From contig NZ_JAUOPH010000001.1 in the NCBI RefSeq assembly GCF_030546935.1, positions 310,001 to 374,000 on the forward strand: a DNA stretch of 64,000 bases. The letters are read 5' to 3'. Below are positions 19,188-28,471 of the stretch, in pieces. Source of the stretch: Marinobacter sp. 2_MG-2023 (GTDB lineage Bacteria; Pseudomonadota; Gammaproteobacteria; Pseudomonadales; Oleiphilaceae). The translations under genes were made by a program, and so were the position numbers. Numbering within the stretch: position 1 is the first letter of the stretch; the number at the start of each line of letters is the position of its first letter. A model generated the notes under the pieces. It did not search any database. It had not been told where the DNA came from and worked only from the letters and a program-made list of their open reading frames with translations.

Positions 19188-20000
19188 TCAGACTTCGACG
19201 AGCCGCTCCACAAAAAACTCCAGATGTCCGCGGGGAGATGACGGCAACGGCCAGCTTTCGACTTTGTCGGCCAATGCCTTGATCGCGAGCGAGGCTTTAG
19301 CCCGGGGATAGGCATCCAGCACAGCTTTCTGACGCTGAACGGCTTTCTTTACGGCTTCGTCGTAAGGCACCATACCAACATATTGTAATGCTACATCCAG
19401 AAAGCGTTCAGTAACCCGGGTCAGTTTTTCGAACAGATGACGACCCTCCTGCTCGCTACCCACCTGATTGGCAAGGATGCGAAAACGGTTGGTGTCGTAG
19501 TCGCGATTCATCAGTTTAATCAGGGCGTACGCATCGGTAATCGATGTAGGCTCATCACACACCACCAGAAGCAATTCCTGGGAGGCCCTGAGAAAACTCA
19601 CCACCGACTCTGAAATTCCAGCCGCGGTGTCCACAATAAGCACATCGATCTGATCACCTAACTCACTGAAGGCGTTAATCAGGCCGGCGTGCTCCATCGA
19701 GCTGAGCTGGGTCATGCGCTGGGTGCCGGAGGACGCCGGTACAATTTTGATACCGCCAGGGCCATTGACCAATACGTCCCTGAGGTCACACTCTCCTGCC
19801 AGCACATCTTTTAAGGTGCGGTTGGCAGTAATGCCGAGCAGCACATCGATGTTACCCAGGCCGAGATCGGCATCAAGCAAAACCACACGCCTACCCTTCT
19901 GCGCCAGAGCAATGCCGAGATTGACCGACACATTACTTTTGCCGACTCCACCCTTGCCGCCGGAAACTGCGATCACCTGTACCGGATGTGCTTTGCTCAT
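19188..20000 (-). CDS. fleN: Flagellar number regulator FleN (FlhG, MinD-like ATPase)
   Basis: MinD-family ATPase that limits the number of polar flagella and restrains FleQ. It shows Walker A GGKGGVGKSNV (about 14-24), VVLLDADLGLGNID, VDTAAGISESVVSF and a C-terminal amphipathic helix expected for membrane binding. The ATG at 20000 (MSKAHPVQVIAVSG) is chosen, giving 270 residues; the ORF is open seven codons further up. It lies directly after flhF. Confidence 0.95.
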   Translation of the reverse strand: MSKAHPVQVIAVSGGKGGVGKSNVSVNLGIALAQKGRRVVLLDADLGLGNIDVLLGITANRTLKDVLAGECDLRDVLVNGPGGIKIVPASSGTQRMTQLSSMEHAGLINAFSELGDQIDVLIVDTAAGISESVVSFLRASQELLLVVCDEPTSITDAYALIKLMNRDYDTNRFRILANQVGSEQEGRHLFEKLTRVTERFLDVALQYVGMVPYDEAVKKAVQRQKAVLDAYPRAKASLAIKALADKVESWPLPSSPRGHLEFFVERLVEV

Positions 20001-20071
20001 AACTGTTATTATCTCTCGCAACGTTTAGCCGGATATGACTCATAGCTGAAACAAATCAGACCTTCAGAACC

Positions 20072-21391
20072 TCATGCCATTTCGCGGGGGCGTTCTTCAC
20101 CCGACAACTGTTCTGCAGTAGCCTGTTGCTGGAGCGCTTTAAGTCGCTCGACAGCCAAACGTACCAGCGGAACCGCTTCGGCGTGGTGCAGATCTCCAGG
20201 AATCTTTTGTCCATCTGTGTAATAGGCTACCGGCAATCCGGTTTCCATCACAAAGCCCAGAGATTCGCCCAGAGTCAGCGCCTCGTCGATCTTTGTCATC
20301 ACGCAGCCCGTGAGACCTGCCATCTTATAGCAATGCCATACGGATTTCATAATACGCGGCTGGCTGGTTGCTGAAACCACCAGGTGCGTACGCACGTTAT
20401 GGTGACTGCGGGCCAGCTCTGCAAGTTGCTCCTGATAGCCTTTCTCAGAACTGGTCAGCCCTGCCGTATCGATCAACACCAGATGGCGATCTGACAACTC
20501 ATCAAGAATATCGTCCAGAGTGTGGCTTTCGTCCACCACTCGAACCGGCACATTAAGAATTCGGCCGAACACGAAAAGCTGCTCATGTGCCGCAACCCGA
20601 TAGCGGTCTGTCGTGACCAGCGCCAGAGAATCGGCGCCATGCTTCAAAACATAACGAGCCGCCAGCTTGCCAATGGTGGTTGTCTTACCAGAGCCGGTAG
20701 GGCCGACCAGCGCGTATACGCCGCCCTCATCAAGCCACTCCTGCCGGGCTGTACGCACCCCGGTAACAAGCATTTTCAGGGTCTGCTTCCAGCCGTCCTC
20801 GAGTTTTCCGCTTTTGTGCCGACGTGACAGCGAGCCTGCCAGATCCTGACTCAGACCAAATTCCTGCAAACGCTCTGCAAGTCGTTGCTGGATCGCGTTG
20901 GAGCCGGGCTTTTCCGGCTCACCGCGCTGGCTGCTCATGAGATCACGCAAAGAGCTGATTTCTGCACGCATGCTGGCCAGCTCGTCAGAATAACCTGCAT
21001 TACTGGCGACGTTTGCAGCGGCAGGCTCGTCAAAACCCTCACTCGCGGCTTCGTGGAGTTCCGCGAATGACGCTTCGGCATAGCCCTGGGTTCGCGCTGT
21101 CCGGCTTTCACGAACATCACGGATACGTGAGCGGGACCGGCTCAGCTCATCTTCCAGACGGCGGTGCTGCTCTGCCTGCATTTCACCAAGTCGGGCGCCG
21201 TTGGTGGCCTCACTGGCTTTTTCGCCAAGACTCTGGCGCGCCATATTTTCGTCGTAATCCAGCGCAGCGACGATTTCAACGCCGCCATCTACTCGACGGT
21301 TGGAAAGGATGACAGCATCCGGCCCCAATTGCTCACTGATCTGCTTCAGCGCTTCGGCCATGCTCTTGGCAAAAAATCGTTTAACTTTCAT
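20072..21391 (-). CDS. flhF: Flagellar placement GTPase FlhF
   Basis: SRP-type GTPase that directs flagellar assembly to the cell pole. The 439-residue protein has an N-terminal basic domain (MKVKRFFAKSMAEAL), a variable middle, an N domain, and a G domain with P-loop GPTGSGKTT (230-238), DTAGLTSSEK, and guanine-specificity TKIDEALTLGE. It is placed between flhA and fleN as in other polar flagellates. Confidence 0.96.
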   Translation of the reverse strand: MKVKRFFAKSMAEALKQISEQLGPDAVILSNRRVDGGVEIVAALDYDENMARQSLGEKASEATNGARLGEMQAEQHRRLEDELSRSRSRIRDVRESRTARTQGYAEASFAELHEAASEGFDEPAAANVASNAGYSDELASMRAEISSLRDLMSSQRGEPEKPGSNAIQQRLAERLQEFGLSQDLAGSLSRRHKSGKLEDGWKQTLKMLVTGVRTARQEWLDEGGVYALVGPTGSGKTTTIGKLAARYVLKHGADSLALVTTDRYRVAAHEQLFVFGRILNVPVRVVDESHTLDDILDELSDRHLVLIDTAGLTSSEKGYQEQLAELARSHHNVRTHLVVSATSQPRIMKSVWHCYKMAGLTGCVMTKIDEALTLGESLGFVMETGLPVAYYTDGQKIPGDLHHAEAVPLVRLAVERLKALQQQATAEQLSGEERPREMA

Positions 21392-21451
21392 GTTATTGCA
21401 TCCTCCACCGGTAACGCTGCATTGACGTTATCCGTTCTTTCATCCGCACGC

Positions 21452-23632
21452 TTACTGGCCTACGGACGCCACGATCGTAATCTGTTTGTTATCCGGTATT
21501 TCCTGGTATGAAAGCACATGCAACCGCTCCACACCGTAACTGGCAAACTTGGCCAACACCGGCCTCAACGGCCCGGATACCAGCAGGATGGCGGGCTTAC
21601 CCAGCATTTCCTGGCGCTGCACACTGTCTTGCAAAGAACGCTGCAACTTTTCCACCATATTGGGTTCCAGAACCATCCCGATATCTTCCTGTCCGCCGGA
21701 TTGTTGACTCTGCTGAACAGACTTTAGCAATAACTGTTCCAGGTCCGGATCCAGGGTGATCACCGGTATCTCCTGATCATTGCCACAGATACTCTGAACG
21801 ATCATTCGACGCAGTGCCTGACGCGCCACTGTAGTCAACAACCTGGGGTCCTGGCTCTTCGGATGCAGGTTCACCATGGCTTCTGCAATAGAGCGCATAT
21901 CACGGATGGGGACTTCTTCTTTAAGCAGGTTCTGGAGCACCTTCAGCAAAAGGCTGATGGACACAGTCGTCGGTACCAACTCTTCCGCCAGTTTCGGTGA
22001 GACTTTTTCCAGCTGATCCAGCCATTTCTGAACTTCCTCATGCCCTAGCAGTTCATGGGCATGCTTTTGCAGAACCTGGTTAAGGTGCGTTGCAACAACG
22101 GTGCTGGCATCAACCACGGTATAACCCAGTGTCTGTGCCTGGTCTTTCTTTTCAGGTTCGATCCAGCTCGCATCAAGACCAAAAGCAGGGTCTTTGCCTT
22201 CTATACCCTCTATCTTTCCGAATACCTGACCAGGATCGATTGCCAGTTCGCGATCAGGGTGTATTTCCGCCTCTGCGATCGTTACCCCCATCAGCGTGAT
22301 CCGGTACACGTTGGGCATGAGATCCAGGTTGTCGCGAATGTGCACCGAAGGCATCAAAAAGCCCATGTCCTGGGACAACTTTTTACGGACACCCTTGATG
22401 CGGCTCAATAGTTGACCACCCTGGGACTTATCGACCAACGGAATCAAGCGATAACCGACTTCCAGCCCGACAATATCCACCGTTGCCACATCATCCCAAC
22501 CCAGCTCCCGGGTTTCTCCCGGCGCAGGCAACTGACGGCCCGCGTCGCCGCCAGCGTCACCTGCCAGTGGCACATCCCGACCACCTGAGCCGGGCAAAAC
22601 AGCAGCACCACCCCGACCCGGGAAAGCGCCACCCTCCTCTACAGTCTGCTGATCTTTCTTCCAGATAAACCAGGCTCCCGCAGCGGCGAGGCCTCCCAGC
22701 CCCAAAAAAGCAACATGGGGCATACCTGGAATCAGACCCAGAAGCAGGAGAATACCCGCCGCTATCGCCAGAGCCTTGGGTGCGTTGAACATCTGCTGGA
22801 TAATCTGCCCACCCATGTCCTGGCTGGAAGTAACCCGGGTGACCATGATGGCTGCAGAGGTTGAAAGCAGCAGTGAAGGAATCTGGGCAACCAGGCCATC
22901 GCCGATGGTTAACAGCGCATAGCGCTCCATAGCGAGCCCGAAACCCAGGCCATGCTGAACCATGCCTATGGCAACACCGCCGATAATGTTGATGGCCAGA
23001 ATCAACAAACCAGCGACCGCGTCGCCTTTTACGAACTTGGACGCACCGTCCATCGAGCCATAAAAGTCAGCTTCTTGCGCTATCTCTGCGCGACGGTGTT
23101 TAGCTTCTTCCTGATTCACAAGGCCAGCATTCAGATCTGCATCGATCGCCATCTGCTTGCCCGGCATTGCATCCAGTGTGAAGCGTGCACTGACTTCCGA
23201 AACCCGGCCGGCGCCCTTGGTAACAACAAGGAAGTTGATGATCATCAGAATGGCAAATACCACGAGACCAACCGCGTAGTTGCCGCCGATCAGCACGGCA
23301 CCAAAGGATTCGATGACCTTACCCGCGGCATCCCCGCCCTCATGGCCTTCCAGCAACACAATCCGGGTGGACGCCACATTCAACGCCAGTCGCAGTAGAG
23401 TGGCTACCAACAATACGGTCGGGAAGGACGCAAACTCCATCGGCCTCAGCGCGTATACACAGACCAAAAGAATGACGATCGAGAGCGTGATGTTGAATGT
23501 GAAGAATACGTCCAGCAAAAACGCGGGCATGGGCAGAATCATCATGCCCAGCAAGCCCATCAGCATAACGGGTACGCCGAGGTTTCCCCGCGTCAGGGAT
23601 TTGACGTTATTAAGGACTAAAGCTCTGTCCAT
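21452..23632 (-). CDS. flhA: Flagellar export gate protein FlhA
   Basis: Largest membrane component of the flagellar type III export gate. It has 726 residues: eight predicted membrane segments in the first ~330, the conserved cytoplasmic loop (GRVSEVSARFTLDAMPGKQM), then a soluble domain that docks chaperones. A somewhat Gly/Ala-rich linker (GAFPGRGGAAVLPGSGG) joins the two halves. Upstream is a sigma-54-type promoter at 23716-23731. Confidence 0.97.
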   Translation of the reverse strand: MDRALVLNNVKSLTRGNLGVPVMLMGLLGMMILPMPAFLLDVFFTFNITLSIVILLVCVYALRPMEFASFPTVLLVATLLRLALNVASTRIVLLEGHEGGDAAGKVIESFGAVLIGGNYAVGLVVFAILMIINFLVVTKGAGRVSEVSARFTLDAMPGKQMAIDADLNAGLVNQEEAKHRRAEIAQEADFYGSMDGASKFVKGDAVAGLLILAINIIGGVAIGMVQHGLGFGLAMERYALLTIGDGLVAQIPSLLLSTSAAIMVTRVTSSQDMGGQIIQQMFNAPKALAIAAGILLLLGLIPGMPHVAFLGLGGLAAAGAWFIWKKDQQTVEEGGAFPGRGGAAVLPGSGGRDVPLAGDAGGDAGRQLPAPGETRELGWDDVATVDIVGLEVGYRLIPLVDKSQGGQLLSRIKGVRKKLSQDMGFLMPSVHIRDNLDLMPNVYRITLMGVTIAEAEIHPDRELAIDPGQVFGKIEGIEGKDPAFGLDASWIEPEKKDQAQTLGYTVVDASTVVATHLNQVLQKHAHELLGHEEVQKWLDQLEKVSPKLAEELVPTTVSISLLLKVLQNLLKEEVPIRDMRSIAEAMVNLHPKSQDPRLLTTVARQALRRMIVQSICGNDQEIPVITLDPDLEQLLLKSVQQSQQSGGQEDIGMVLEPNMVEKLQRSLQDSVQRQEMLGKPAILLVSGPLRPVLAKFASYGVERLHVLSYQEIPDNKQITIVASVGQ

Positions 23633-23715
23633 GCCGGAAGCTTCTCCGATTCACTGTTTCTGAGGGCGTTTTCAGGGTCGAAATTCTGACGCCGGAGTAT
23701 CTTTCACAGTGTTAC

Positions 23716-23731
23716 CGCAAGATCCATACCA
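23716..23731 (-). promoter_or_regulatory. Sigma-54 promoter upstream of flhA
   Basis: On the minus strand the sequence reads TGGTATG-GATC-TTGCG, close to the -24/-12 consensus TGGCACG-N4-TTGCW, with correct spacing and intact GG and GC. It lies 84 bases before the flhA start. FleQ control is inferred. Confidence 0.65.
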
Positions 23732-23864
23732 CCGTGAGACGATTTTCAATCGCAAGCTGCCTTTACCTGCCTGACTCACATTCTAAGATGCGGTATCCTT
23801 GCGCCACTCAATCGCGAAATTGCACCTTCAATCCAATACCATCAGACCCAAAACAGGTGAGCCC

Positions 23865-24503
23865 ATGCCGATCCACGAGGTAAAACACCCCCTGATCAGA
23901 CACAAACTCGGCCTGATGCGCCGTGCAGACATCAGTACCAAGAACTTCCGTGAACTGGCGCAGGAAGTTGGTTCGCTGCTCACATACGAAGCTACCAAAG
24001 ACTTCAACCTGCAGGAAAAGACCATCGAAGGTTGGGCCGGCCCGGTTAACGTGGAGCAGATCCACGGTAAAAAAATTACGATCGTCCCGATCTTGAGGGC
24101 CGGACTTGGTATGCTCGATGGTGTGCTGAGCCTGATCCCTGTTGCCCGGGTGAGCGTGGTTGGTCAGATCCGCGATGAGGAAACTCTCGAAGCCAATACC
24201 TACCTGGAAAAACTGGTAGGTGAACTGGACCAGAGAATGGCATTGATTGTTGATCCTATGGTTGCGACCGGAGGCTCAATGATCTCCACCATCGACGTGC
24301 TCAAAAAGGCCGGAAGTACTGAGATCCGCGCTCTCGTACTGGTAGCTGCGCCCGAAGGTATAAAGAATGTTCTGGATAAGCATCCCGATGTGTCTATCTA
24401 CACAGCATCTGTGGACGAATGCTTGAATGAGAAAGGTTATATCCTCCCCGGGCTTGGTGACGCCGGCGACAAGATCTTCGGCACCAAGCAGAAGGACGTC
24501 TGA
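23865..24503 (+). CDS. upp: Uracil phosphoribosyltransferase
   Basis: Makes UMP from uracil and PRPP for pyrimidine salvage. From the ATG at 23865 ([19 protein letters not shown]) it has 212 residues, normal for Upp. AGGTGA stands just before this ATG, which decides against the upstream in-frame start. Visible are [12 protein letters not shown], the PRPP loop [10 protein letters not shown], and the uracil-binding end [17 protein letters not shown]. It overlaps the permease gene uraA at its stop codon, so the two are one operon. Confidence 0.97.
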   Translation: MPIHEVKHPLIRHKLGLMRRADISTKNFRELAQEVGSLLTYEATKDFNLQEKTIEGWAGPVNVEQIHGKKITIVPILRAGLGMLDGVLSLIPVARVSVVGQIRDEETLEANTYLEKLVGELDQRMALIVDPMVATGGSMISTIDVLKKAGSTEIRALVLVAAPEGIKNVLDKHPDVSIYTASVDECLNEKGYILPGLGDAGDKIFGTKQKDV

Positions 24504-25762
24504 TGATGGAAGATCACACCAAAGACCCCATCTGGAAGCAGGCGATTGCCGGTTCCCAGATGCTGCTGGTAGCTTTCGGCGCATTGGTGCTGATGCCGCT
24601 GATTACCGGCCTTGATCCCAATGTCGCCCTGTTTACTGCCGGCGTAGGCACGCTGATATTTCACATTGTGACCGGTGGTCAGATTCCGATTTTCCTGGCC
24701 TCATCTTTTGCGTTTATCGCGCCGGTTATCGCCTCCAAAGGCAAATTCGGCCTTGAAGAAACTCTGGGCGGTCTGATGGCAGCGGGTATTCTCTATGTCC
24801 TGCTCAGCGGTGCGATACGCCTGCGTGGTACCGGGTTCGTAACCCGCCTTCTGCCTCCAGTGGTTATCGGGCCCGTCATCATGGTGATCGGCCTTGGGCT
24901 GGCACCCGTGGCCGTCCACATGGCCTCTGGCCGCACCGGCGATGGTGCGGTACAACTGATTCCGCAGGAAACGGCACTGTGGATCGCAATGATCTCGTTG
25001 GCGGTGACCATCATTGCATCAGTCTGGTCCAAGGGTATCTTCCGCCTGATTCCGATCATGTTTGGTGTAATAGTTGGGTATATCCTGTCTGCATTCGCAG
25101 GCATTGTGGATACCACCCCCGTCCAGGAGGCAGCCTGGCTTGCGGTTCCCAACTTTGTAGCGCCAGCATTCAGCTGGGGCGCCATCCTGTTCATGATCCC
25201 GGTGGCTATTGCGCCAGCCATTGAGCACATTGGCGATATCCTGGCGATTGGTAACGTTACCCGCAAAAACTACCTGGAAAAACCGGGCCTGCACCGCACT
25301 CTGCTGGGCGACGGCCTGGCTACCAGCACTGCCGCTTTGCTGGGCGGGCCACCAAACACAACCTACTCAGAAGTAACTGGTGCGGTGATGCTGACTCGTA
25401 ACTTCAACCCGAAGGTTATGTGGTGGGCGGCCTGTACAGCGATCGTTCTGGCCTTTGTAGGCAAGTTCGGCGCGGTCCTGCAGACAATCCCTGTTCCGGT
25501 TATGGGTGGCATCCTGTGCCTGCTGTTTGGCTCCATTGCCGTTGTAGGCATGAGCACTCTGATCCGCCATCAGGTTGACCTATCCCAGGCGCGGAACCTG
25601 GTTATCGTGGGTGTAACCCTGGTGTTCGGCATCGGCGGCATGGTTCTGGGCCACCTTGAAGGTATCGCCCTGTGTGCGGTAGCGGCCATCATTCTGAACC
25701 TGATACTTCCGGGCAGCCGCGAGGCATGGGGCAAGGCTATTTACGAGCACAAAGAAGACTGA
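24503..25762 (+). CDS. uraA: Uracil permease (NCS2 family)
   Basis: Proton-linked uracil importer with about 14 membrane segments in 419 residues. The NCS2 signature is seen as PAIEHIGDILAIGNVTRKNY and the following region GGPPNTTYSEVTG. The start codon shares a base with the upp stop (TGATGATGG); a second ATG follows directly. Import followed by phosphoribosylation by Upp is the obvious joint role. The hairpin element at 25862-25971 lies 99 bases after the stop. Confidence 0.95.
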   Translation: MMEDHTKDPIWKQAIAGSQMLLVAFGALVLMPLITGLDPNVALFTAGVGTLIFHIVTGGQIPIFLASSFAFIAPVIASKGKFGLEETLGGLMAAGILYVLLSGAIRLRGTGFVTRLLPPVVIGPVIMVIGLGLAPVAVHMASGRTGDGAVQLIPQETALWIAMISLAVTIIASVWSKGIFRLIPIMFGVIVGYILSAFAGIVDTTPVQEAAWLAVPNFVAPAFSWGAILFMIPVAIAPAIEHIGDILAIGNVTRKNYLEKPGLHRTLLGDGLATSTAALLGGPPNTTYSEVTGAVMLTRNFNPKVMWWAACTAIVLAFVGKFGAVLQTIPVPVMGGILCLLFGSIAVVGMSTLIRHQVDLSQARNLVIVGVTLVFGIGGMVLGHLEGIALCAVAAIILNLILPGSREAWGKAIYEHKED

Positions 25763-25861
25763 CTAAAACGTTAATGCCAGCCACTGGTGTCTTCGGGCAC
25801 TGGTGGCGATGTTCCCCTCTCAACTCTTACCCTCTGCTTGTAGCCTGAAAATTCGATAGTT

Positions 25862-25971
25862 GCAGGCGCGCAGAACCCCTTTCCAAAAACCGCTACGAGC
25901 ACATCCATGTGCGCTTGTTTCCGGCCGTCCATGGCCTCCAACATTTTTGGAAAGGGGTTCTGCACACCTGC
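25862..25971 (-). repeat. Hairpin element A: copy-specific arms around a conserved 54-nt loop
   Basis: A 20-base arm at 25870-25889 is perfectly complementary to 25944-25963; imperfect pairing extends a further 8 bases outward. The enclosed loop is exactly 54 bases (25890-25943). Read on the minus strand, the loop matches the loop of element B at 43 of 54 positions, including CAAGCGC, CATGGATG and GCTCGTAGCG. The arms (GCAGAACCCCTTTCC and complement) differ from those of B. It lies between the convergent uraA and flhB genes, so it could serve as a transcription end signal. No transposase, target duplication or protein is visible. Confidence 0.75.
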
Positions 25972-26105
25972 TGTTCAACTTTCGAGATACCGCGACTACA
26001 AAATCCCTGTGTTGAAAGCAGTGGATTCAGCCTCAGATATCCAACAAAACTACAACCACTCAATAATTATGCGCTTAAGCTTTAGCGACATCGTGAGGTC
26101 TACCG

Positions 26106-26213
26106 AGTGGTGGTGGGTGGCCTTTTCAGGACTGTCGGTGGCCAAGGACGGCCACCGTCAAGCGCCCATGGATGGGCTCGTAGCGTGTCCTGAAAAGGCC
26201 ACCCACCATCACT
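26106..26213 (+). repeat. Hairpin element B: copy-specific arms around the same 54-nt loop
   Basis: Arms of 27 bases at 26106-26132 and 26187-26213 pair at 26 of 27 positions. The loop at 26133-26186 is 54 bases and matches that of element A in the opposite orientation. Inside the loop are two smaller inverted repeats: CGGTGGCC/GGCCACCG and GCCCATGGATGGGC. Where B has C...G closing the second small stem, A has A...T, a compensatory change. It ends 32 bases before the flhB stop on the minus strand. Confidence 0.75.
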
Positions 26214-26245
26214 CCTCCCCCAAAACCAGAAAGCTAGGGACCAAA

Positions 26246-27382
26246 CTAAATATCCCGACGCAGGTCAGAAGGAATCGGTAAATCAGGCATCCCAGGCTTG
26301 GGCCCACGCCCTTTGCGGAACTGCCGGAGCTGGAACACGTAGGCCAGCACCTGGGCAATGGCCATGTACAGCCCGTCGGGAATTTCATCGCCTATATCGC
26401 TGTTGTGGTAAACAGCTCGGGTAAGAGGCGGTGTGCGGAGGATCTCGACTTTATGCTCACGGGCGATTTCCATGATTTTGAACGCCGTTTCATCATTGCC
26501 CTTGGCAACAACCACAGGGGCAGCCATGGAGTTGGAATCATACTTGAGCGCGACGGCGTAGTGAGTCGGGTTGGTGATAACAACATCAGCAGTGGGTACA
26601 TCCTGCATCATTCGGCGCTGAGCCATTTCGCGCTGGAGTTGGCGGATCTTGCCTTTAACCTCCGGTTTGCCCTCCGTGTCTTTGTACTCGTCTTTGACTT
26701 CCTGCTTGGTCATTCGCAGTTTTTTCTGATGATCAAAAATCTGGAACGGCACGTCGATCACCGCGATGATGATGGTGGCGCAAGAGAGCAAAAAGAAGCT
26801 CCAGCCCAGTGTCCAGAGCACGTGTTCCATAGCAGGGACGGCAGGCTCTTCGGCGATGGCGAGCAGGTCTTCGGTGCGGAGGTTCAGTATGAGAATTGCC
26901 AACGCCATAACCAGGCTAACTTTGGCAATGGCTTTGACCAGCTCAATCAGGGAGCGCATGGAGAACATCCGCCCCAGCCCTTTAATGGGATCCATGCGGT
27001 TAAGTTTGGGCGCTATGGCTTTGCCGCTGAACAGTAGGCCCCCAATACCGATCGAGCCGGCGATAGCGGCAACAAGAAGCAGTGCAAGAATGGGTGAAAG
27101 AGCCCAGGCAGCTTCTTTCGCAGACGCCATCAGCTGAATACTCATATGCCGGGTGTCGAAGATCGCAGAACGTTCCAGCGTAAAGCTGTCGCGCATGATA
27201 GCTTCCAGAGAAGCACCCAGATGGGTTCCGAACACCAAGAGTCCACCGGCGCCAGTGATCAGTACGGCCATGGTGGCCAGCTCTTTTGATCGGGCGGTCT
27301 GGCCATCCTCCTTCGCTTTTTCAAGCCTTCGGGGGGTAGCCTCTTCGGTTTTTTCCTGACTGTTGTCGTTCTCTTCTGCCAT
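26246..27382 (-). CDS. flhB: Flagellar export switch protein FlhB
   Basis: Membrane export-gate protein that switches substrate class from rod/hook to filament. The 378-residue protein begins MAEENDNSQEKTEEATPRRL, has four membrane segments, and carries the self-cleavage site NPTH at 271-274 followed by YAVALKYDS. A Pro-rich tail ends the protein. It starts 3 bases after the fliR stop and closes the fliL-M-N-O-P-Q-R-flhB operon. Confidence 0.97.
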   Translation of the reverse strand: MAEENDNSQEKTEEATPRRLEKAKEDGQTARSKELATMAVLITGAGGLLVFGTHLGASLEAIMRDSFTLERSAIFDTRHMSIQLMASAKEAAWALSPILALLLVAAIAGSIGIGGLLFSGKAIAPKLNRMDPIKGLGRMFSMRSLIELVKAIAKVSLVMALAILILNLRTEDLLAIAEEPAVPAMEHVLWTLGWSFFLLSCATIIIAVIDVPFQIFDHQKKLRMTKQEVKDEYKDTEGKPEVKGKIRQLQREMAQRRMMQDVPTADVVITNPTHYAVALKYDSNSMAAPVVVAKGNDETAFKIMEIAREHKVEILRTPPLTRAVYHNSDIGDEIPDGLYMAIAQVLAYVFQLRQFRKGRGPKPGMPDLPIPSDLRRDI

Positions 27383-27385
27383 GCT

Positions 27386-28171
27386 TCAGGGTTGTCCTTG
27401 AAGGCCCCTCATGAACTCAAAGGTCTGCCGTGTGTATTGTTCGAAGTGCGGCAGAAAATTGGCGTGCAGCACCCATATAGCAAACAATCCAAAAATCAGG
27501 CCAATCGGGAAGCCCAGTGCGAAGATGTTCATCTGGGGCGCAGCCCGGGTCATTACGCCAAAGGAAATGCTCACAATGAGCACGGCGGTCACGGCCGGCA
27601 ATGCCAACAACATGGCAGACGCAAACATCCAGCTAATGCGATGCGCGAGTTCCCATACTCCGGATTGGCCCAGGCCTTCCATTCCGATGGGCAAGGATCG
27701 GAAACTTTCAATGAACACTTCAAACGCGACCAGGTGGCCGTTCATGGCAAGAAACAGCAATGTCACAGTGATGGTGTAGATCTGGGACAGCACAGGTACG
27801 TTAACACCGTTGGCCGGATCAACCATGGACGCAAAGCCGAGACCCATTTGCATCGCGATCATCTGACCAGCAACGACAAACAGCTGCCAAAGGGCTGTCA
27901 ACGCAAAGCCCATCCCGACACCAATCAGGATCTGCTGCAAAGTAATGATTACCGCATCGGCACTCAGGGCTTCAACCTGCGGCACTTCCGGGATCATGGG
28001 GACAATCAGGATGGTCATTAGCAAGGCCAGCCCGAGGCGCACCCGGGCGGGCACAAGCTGGGTACCGAAAATTGGGATAACCATCAAAAAACTGGCCAGA
28101 CGAAACAATGGCCAGAGGTGCTGCCCGACCCACTGGCCGAGCACGTCTGCACTGAGTTCGGCAGGGATCAT
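27386..28171 (-). CDS. fliR: Flagellar export protein FliR
   Basis: Export-gate membrane protein, 261 residues with about six membrane segments. Typical parts are LASFLMVIPIFGTQLVPARVR and the segment QMGLGFASMVDPANGVNVPVL. Spacing to fliQ and flhB is 3 bases on both sides, showing tight coupling. Confidence 0.96.
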   Translation of the reverse strand: MIPAELSADVLGQWVGQHLWPLFRLASFLMVIPIFGTQLVPARVRLGLALLMTILIVPMIPEVPQVEALSADAVIITLQQILIGVGMGFALTALWQLFVVAGQMIAMQMGLGFASMVDPANGVNVPVLSQIYTITVTLLFLAMNGHLVAFEVFIESFRSLPIGMEGLGQSGVWELAHRISWMFASAMLLALPAVTAVLIVSISFGVMTRAAPQMNIFALGFPIGLIFGLFAIWVLHANFLPHFEQYTRQTFEFMRGLQGQP

Positions 28172-28174
28172 AGG

Positions 28175-28444
28175 TCAGCCAATCAGGAAGGGAATGCTGG
28201 ATATAAGCCGGTGTGCATGATCCAGTAGTTTGGTGAGCATCCATGGCCCCATCACGATAATAACAATGAGCGTGACCAGCAGCCGTGGCAGGAAACTGAG
28301 CGTTTGTTCGTTGATCTGAGTGGCAGCTTGAAACGTGCTTACCACCAAACCAATAACCAGCCCCGGCCCGATAATGACAGAAGCCAGGAGCACAATCATC
28401 CACAAGGCTTCCCGCAGAATATCGATAACGGTTTCCGGAGTCAT
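28175..28444 (-). CDS. fliQ: Flagellar export protein FliQ
   Basis: Small export-gate subunit: 89 residues, two membrane helices, beginning MTPETVIDILREALWMIVLL, with the conserved FQAATQINEQTLSFLPRLL between them. Normal length and position between fliP and fliR. Confidence 0.96.
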   Translation of the reverse strand: MTPETVIDILREALWMIVLLASVIIGPGLVIGLVVSTFQAATQINEQTLSFLPRLLVTLIVIIVMGPWMLTKLLDHAHRLISSIPFLIG

Positions 28445-28471
28445 GACTTGCTCCCCTTTCCCATAACCGGA

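Larger units (their letters stand above)
25763..26245. other. Intergenic region between uraA and flhB
   Basis: 483 bases between two convergent genes. It holds the hairpin elements A and B, separated by about 134 bases of unremarkable AT-richer sequence. Open frames across it just read through the inverted repeats and show no protein-like character. No RNA gene was recognised. Confidence 0.7.

Noticed and set aside
25862..26213. Elements A and B as MITEs or insertion sequence remnants
   Set aside because: The terminal repeats differ between copies, no target duplication or transposase remnant is seen, and the conserved part is the centre. A usual MITE shows the opposite.
25907..26281. 124-codon plus-strand frame across the hairpin elements
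   Set aside because: It reads through the loop of A and both arms of B, and its residues just mirror the inverted repeats. Not a real protein.
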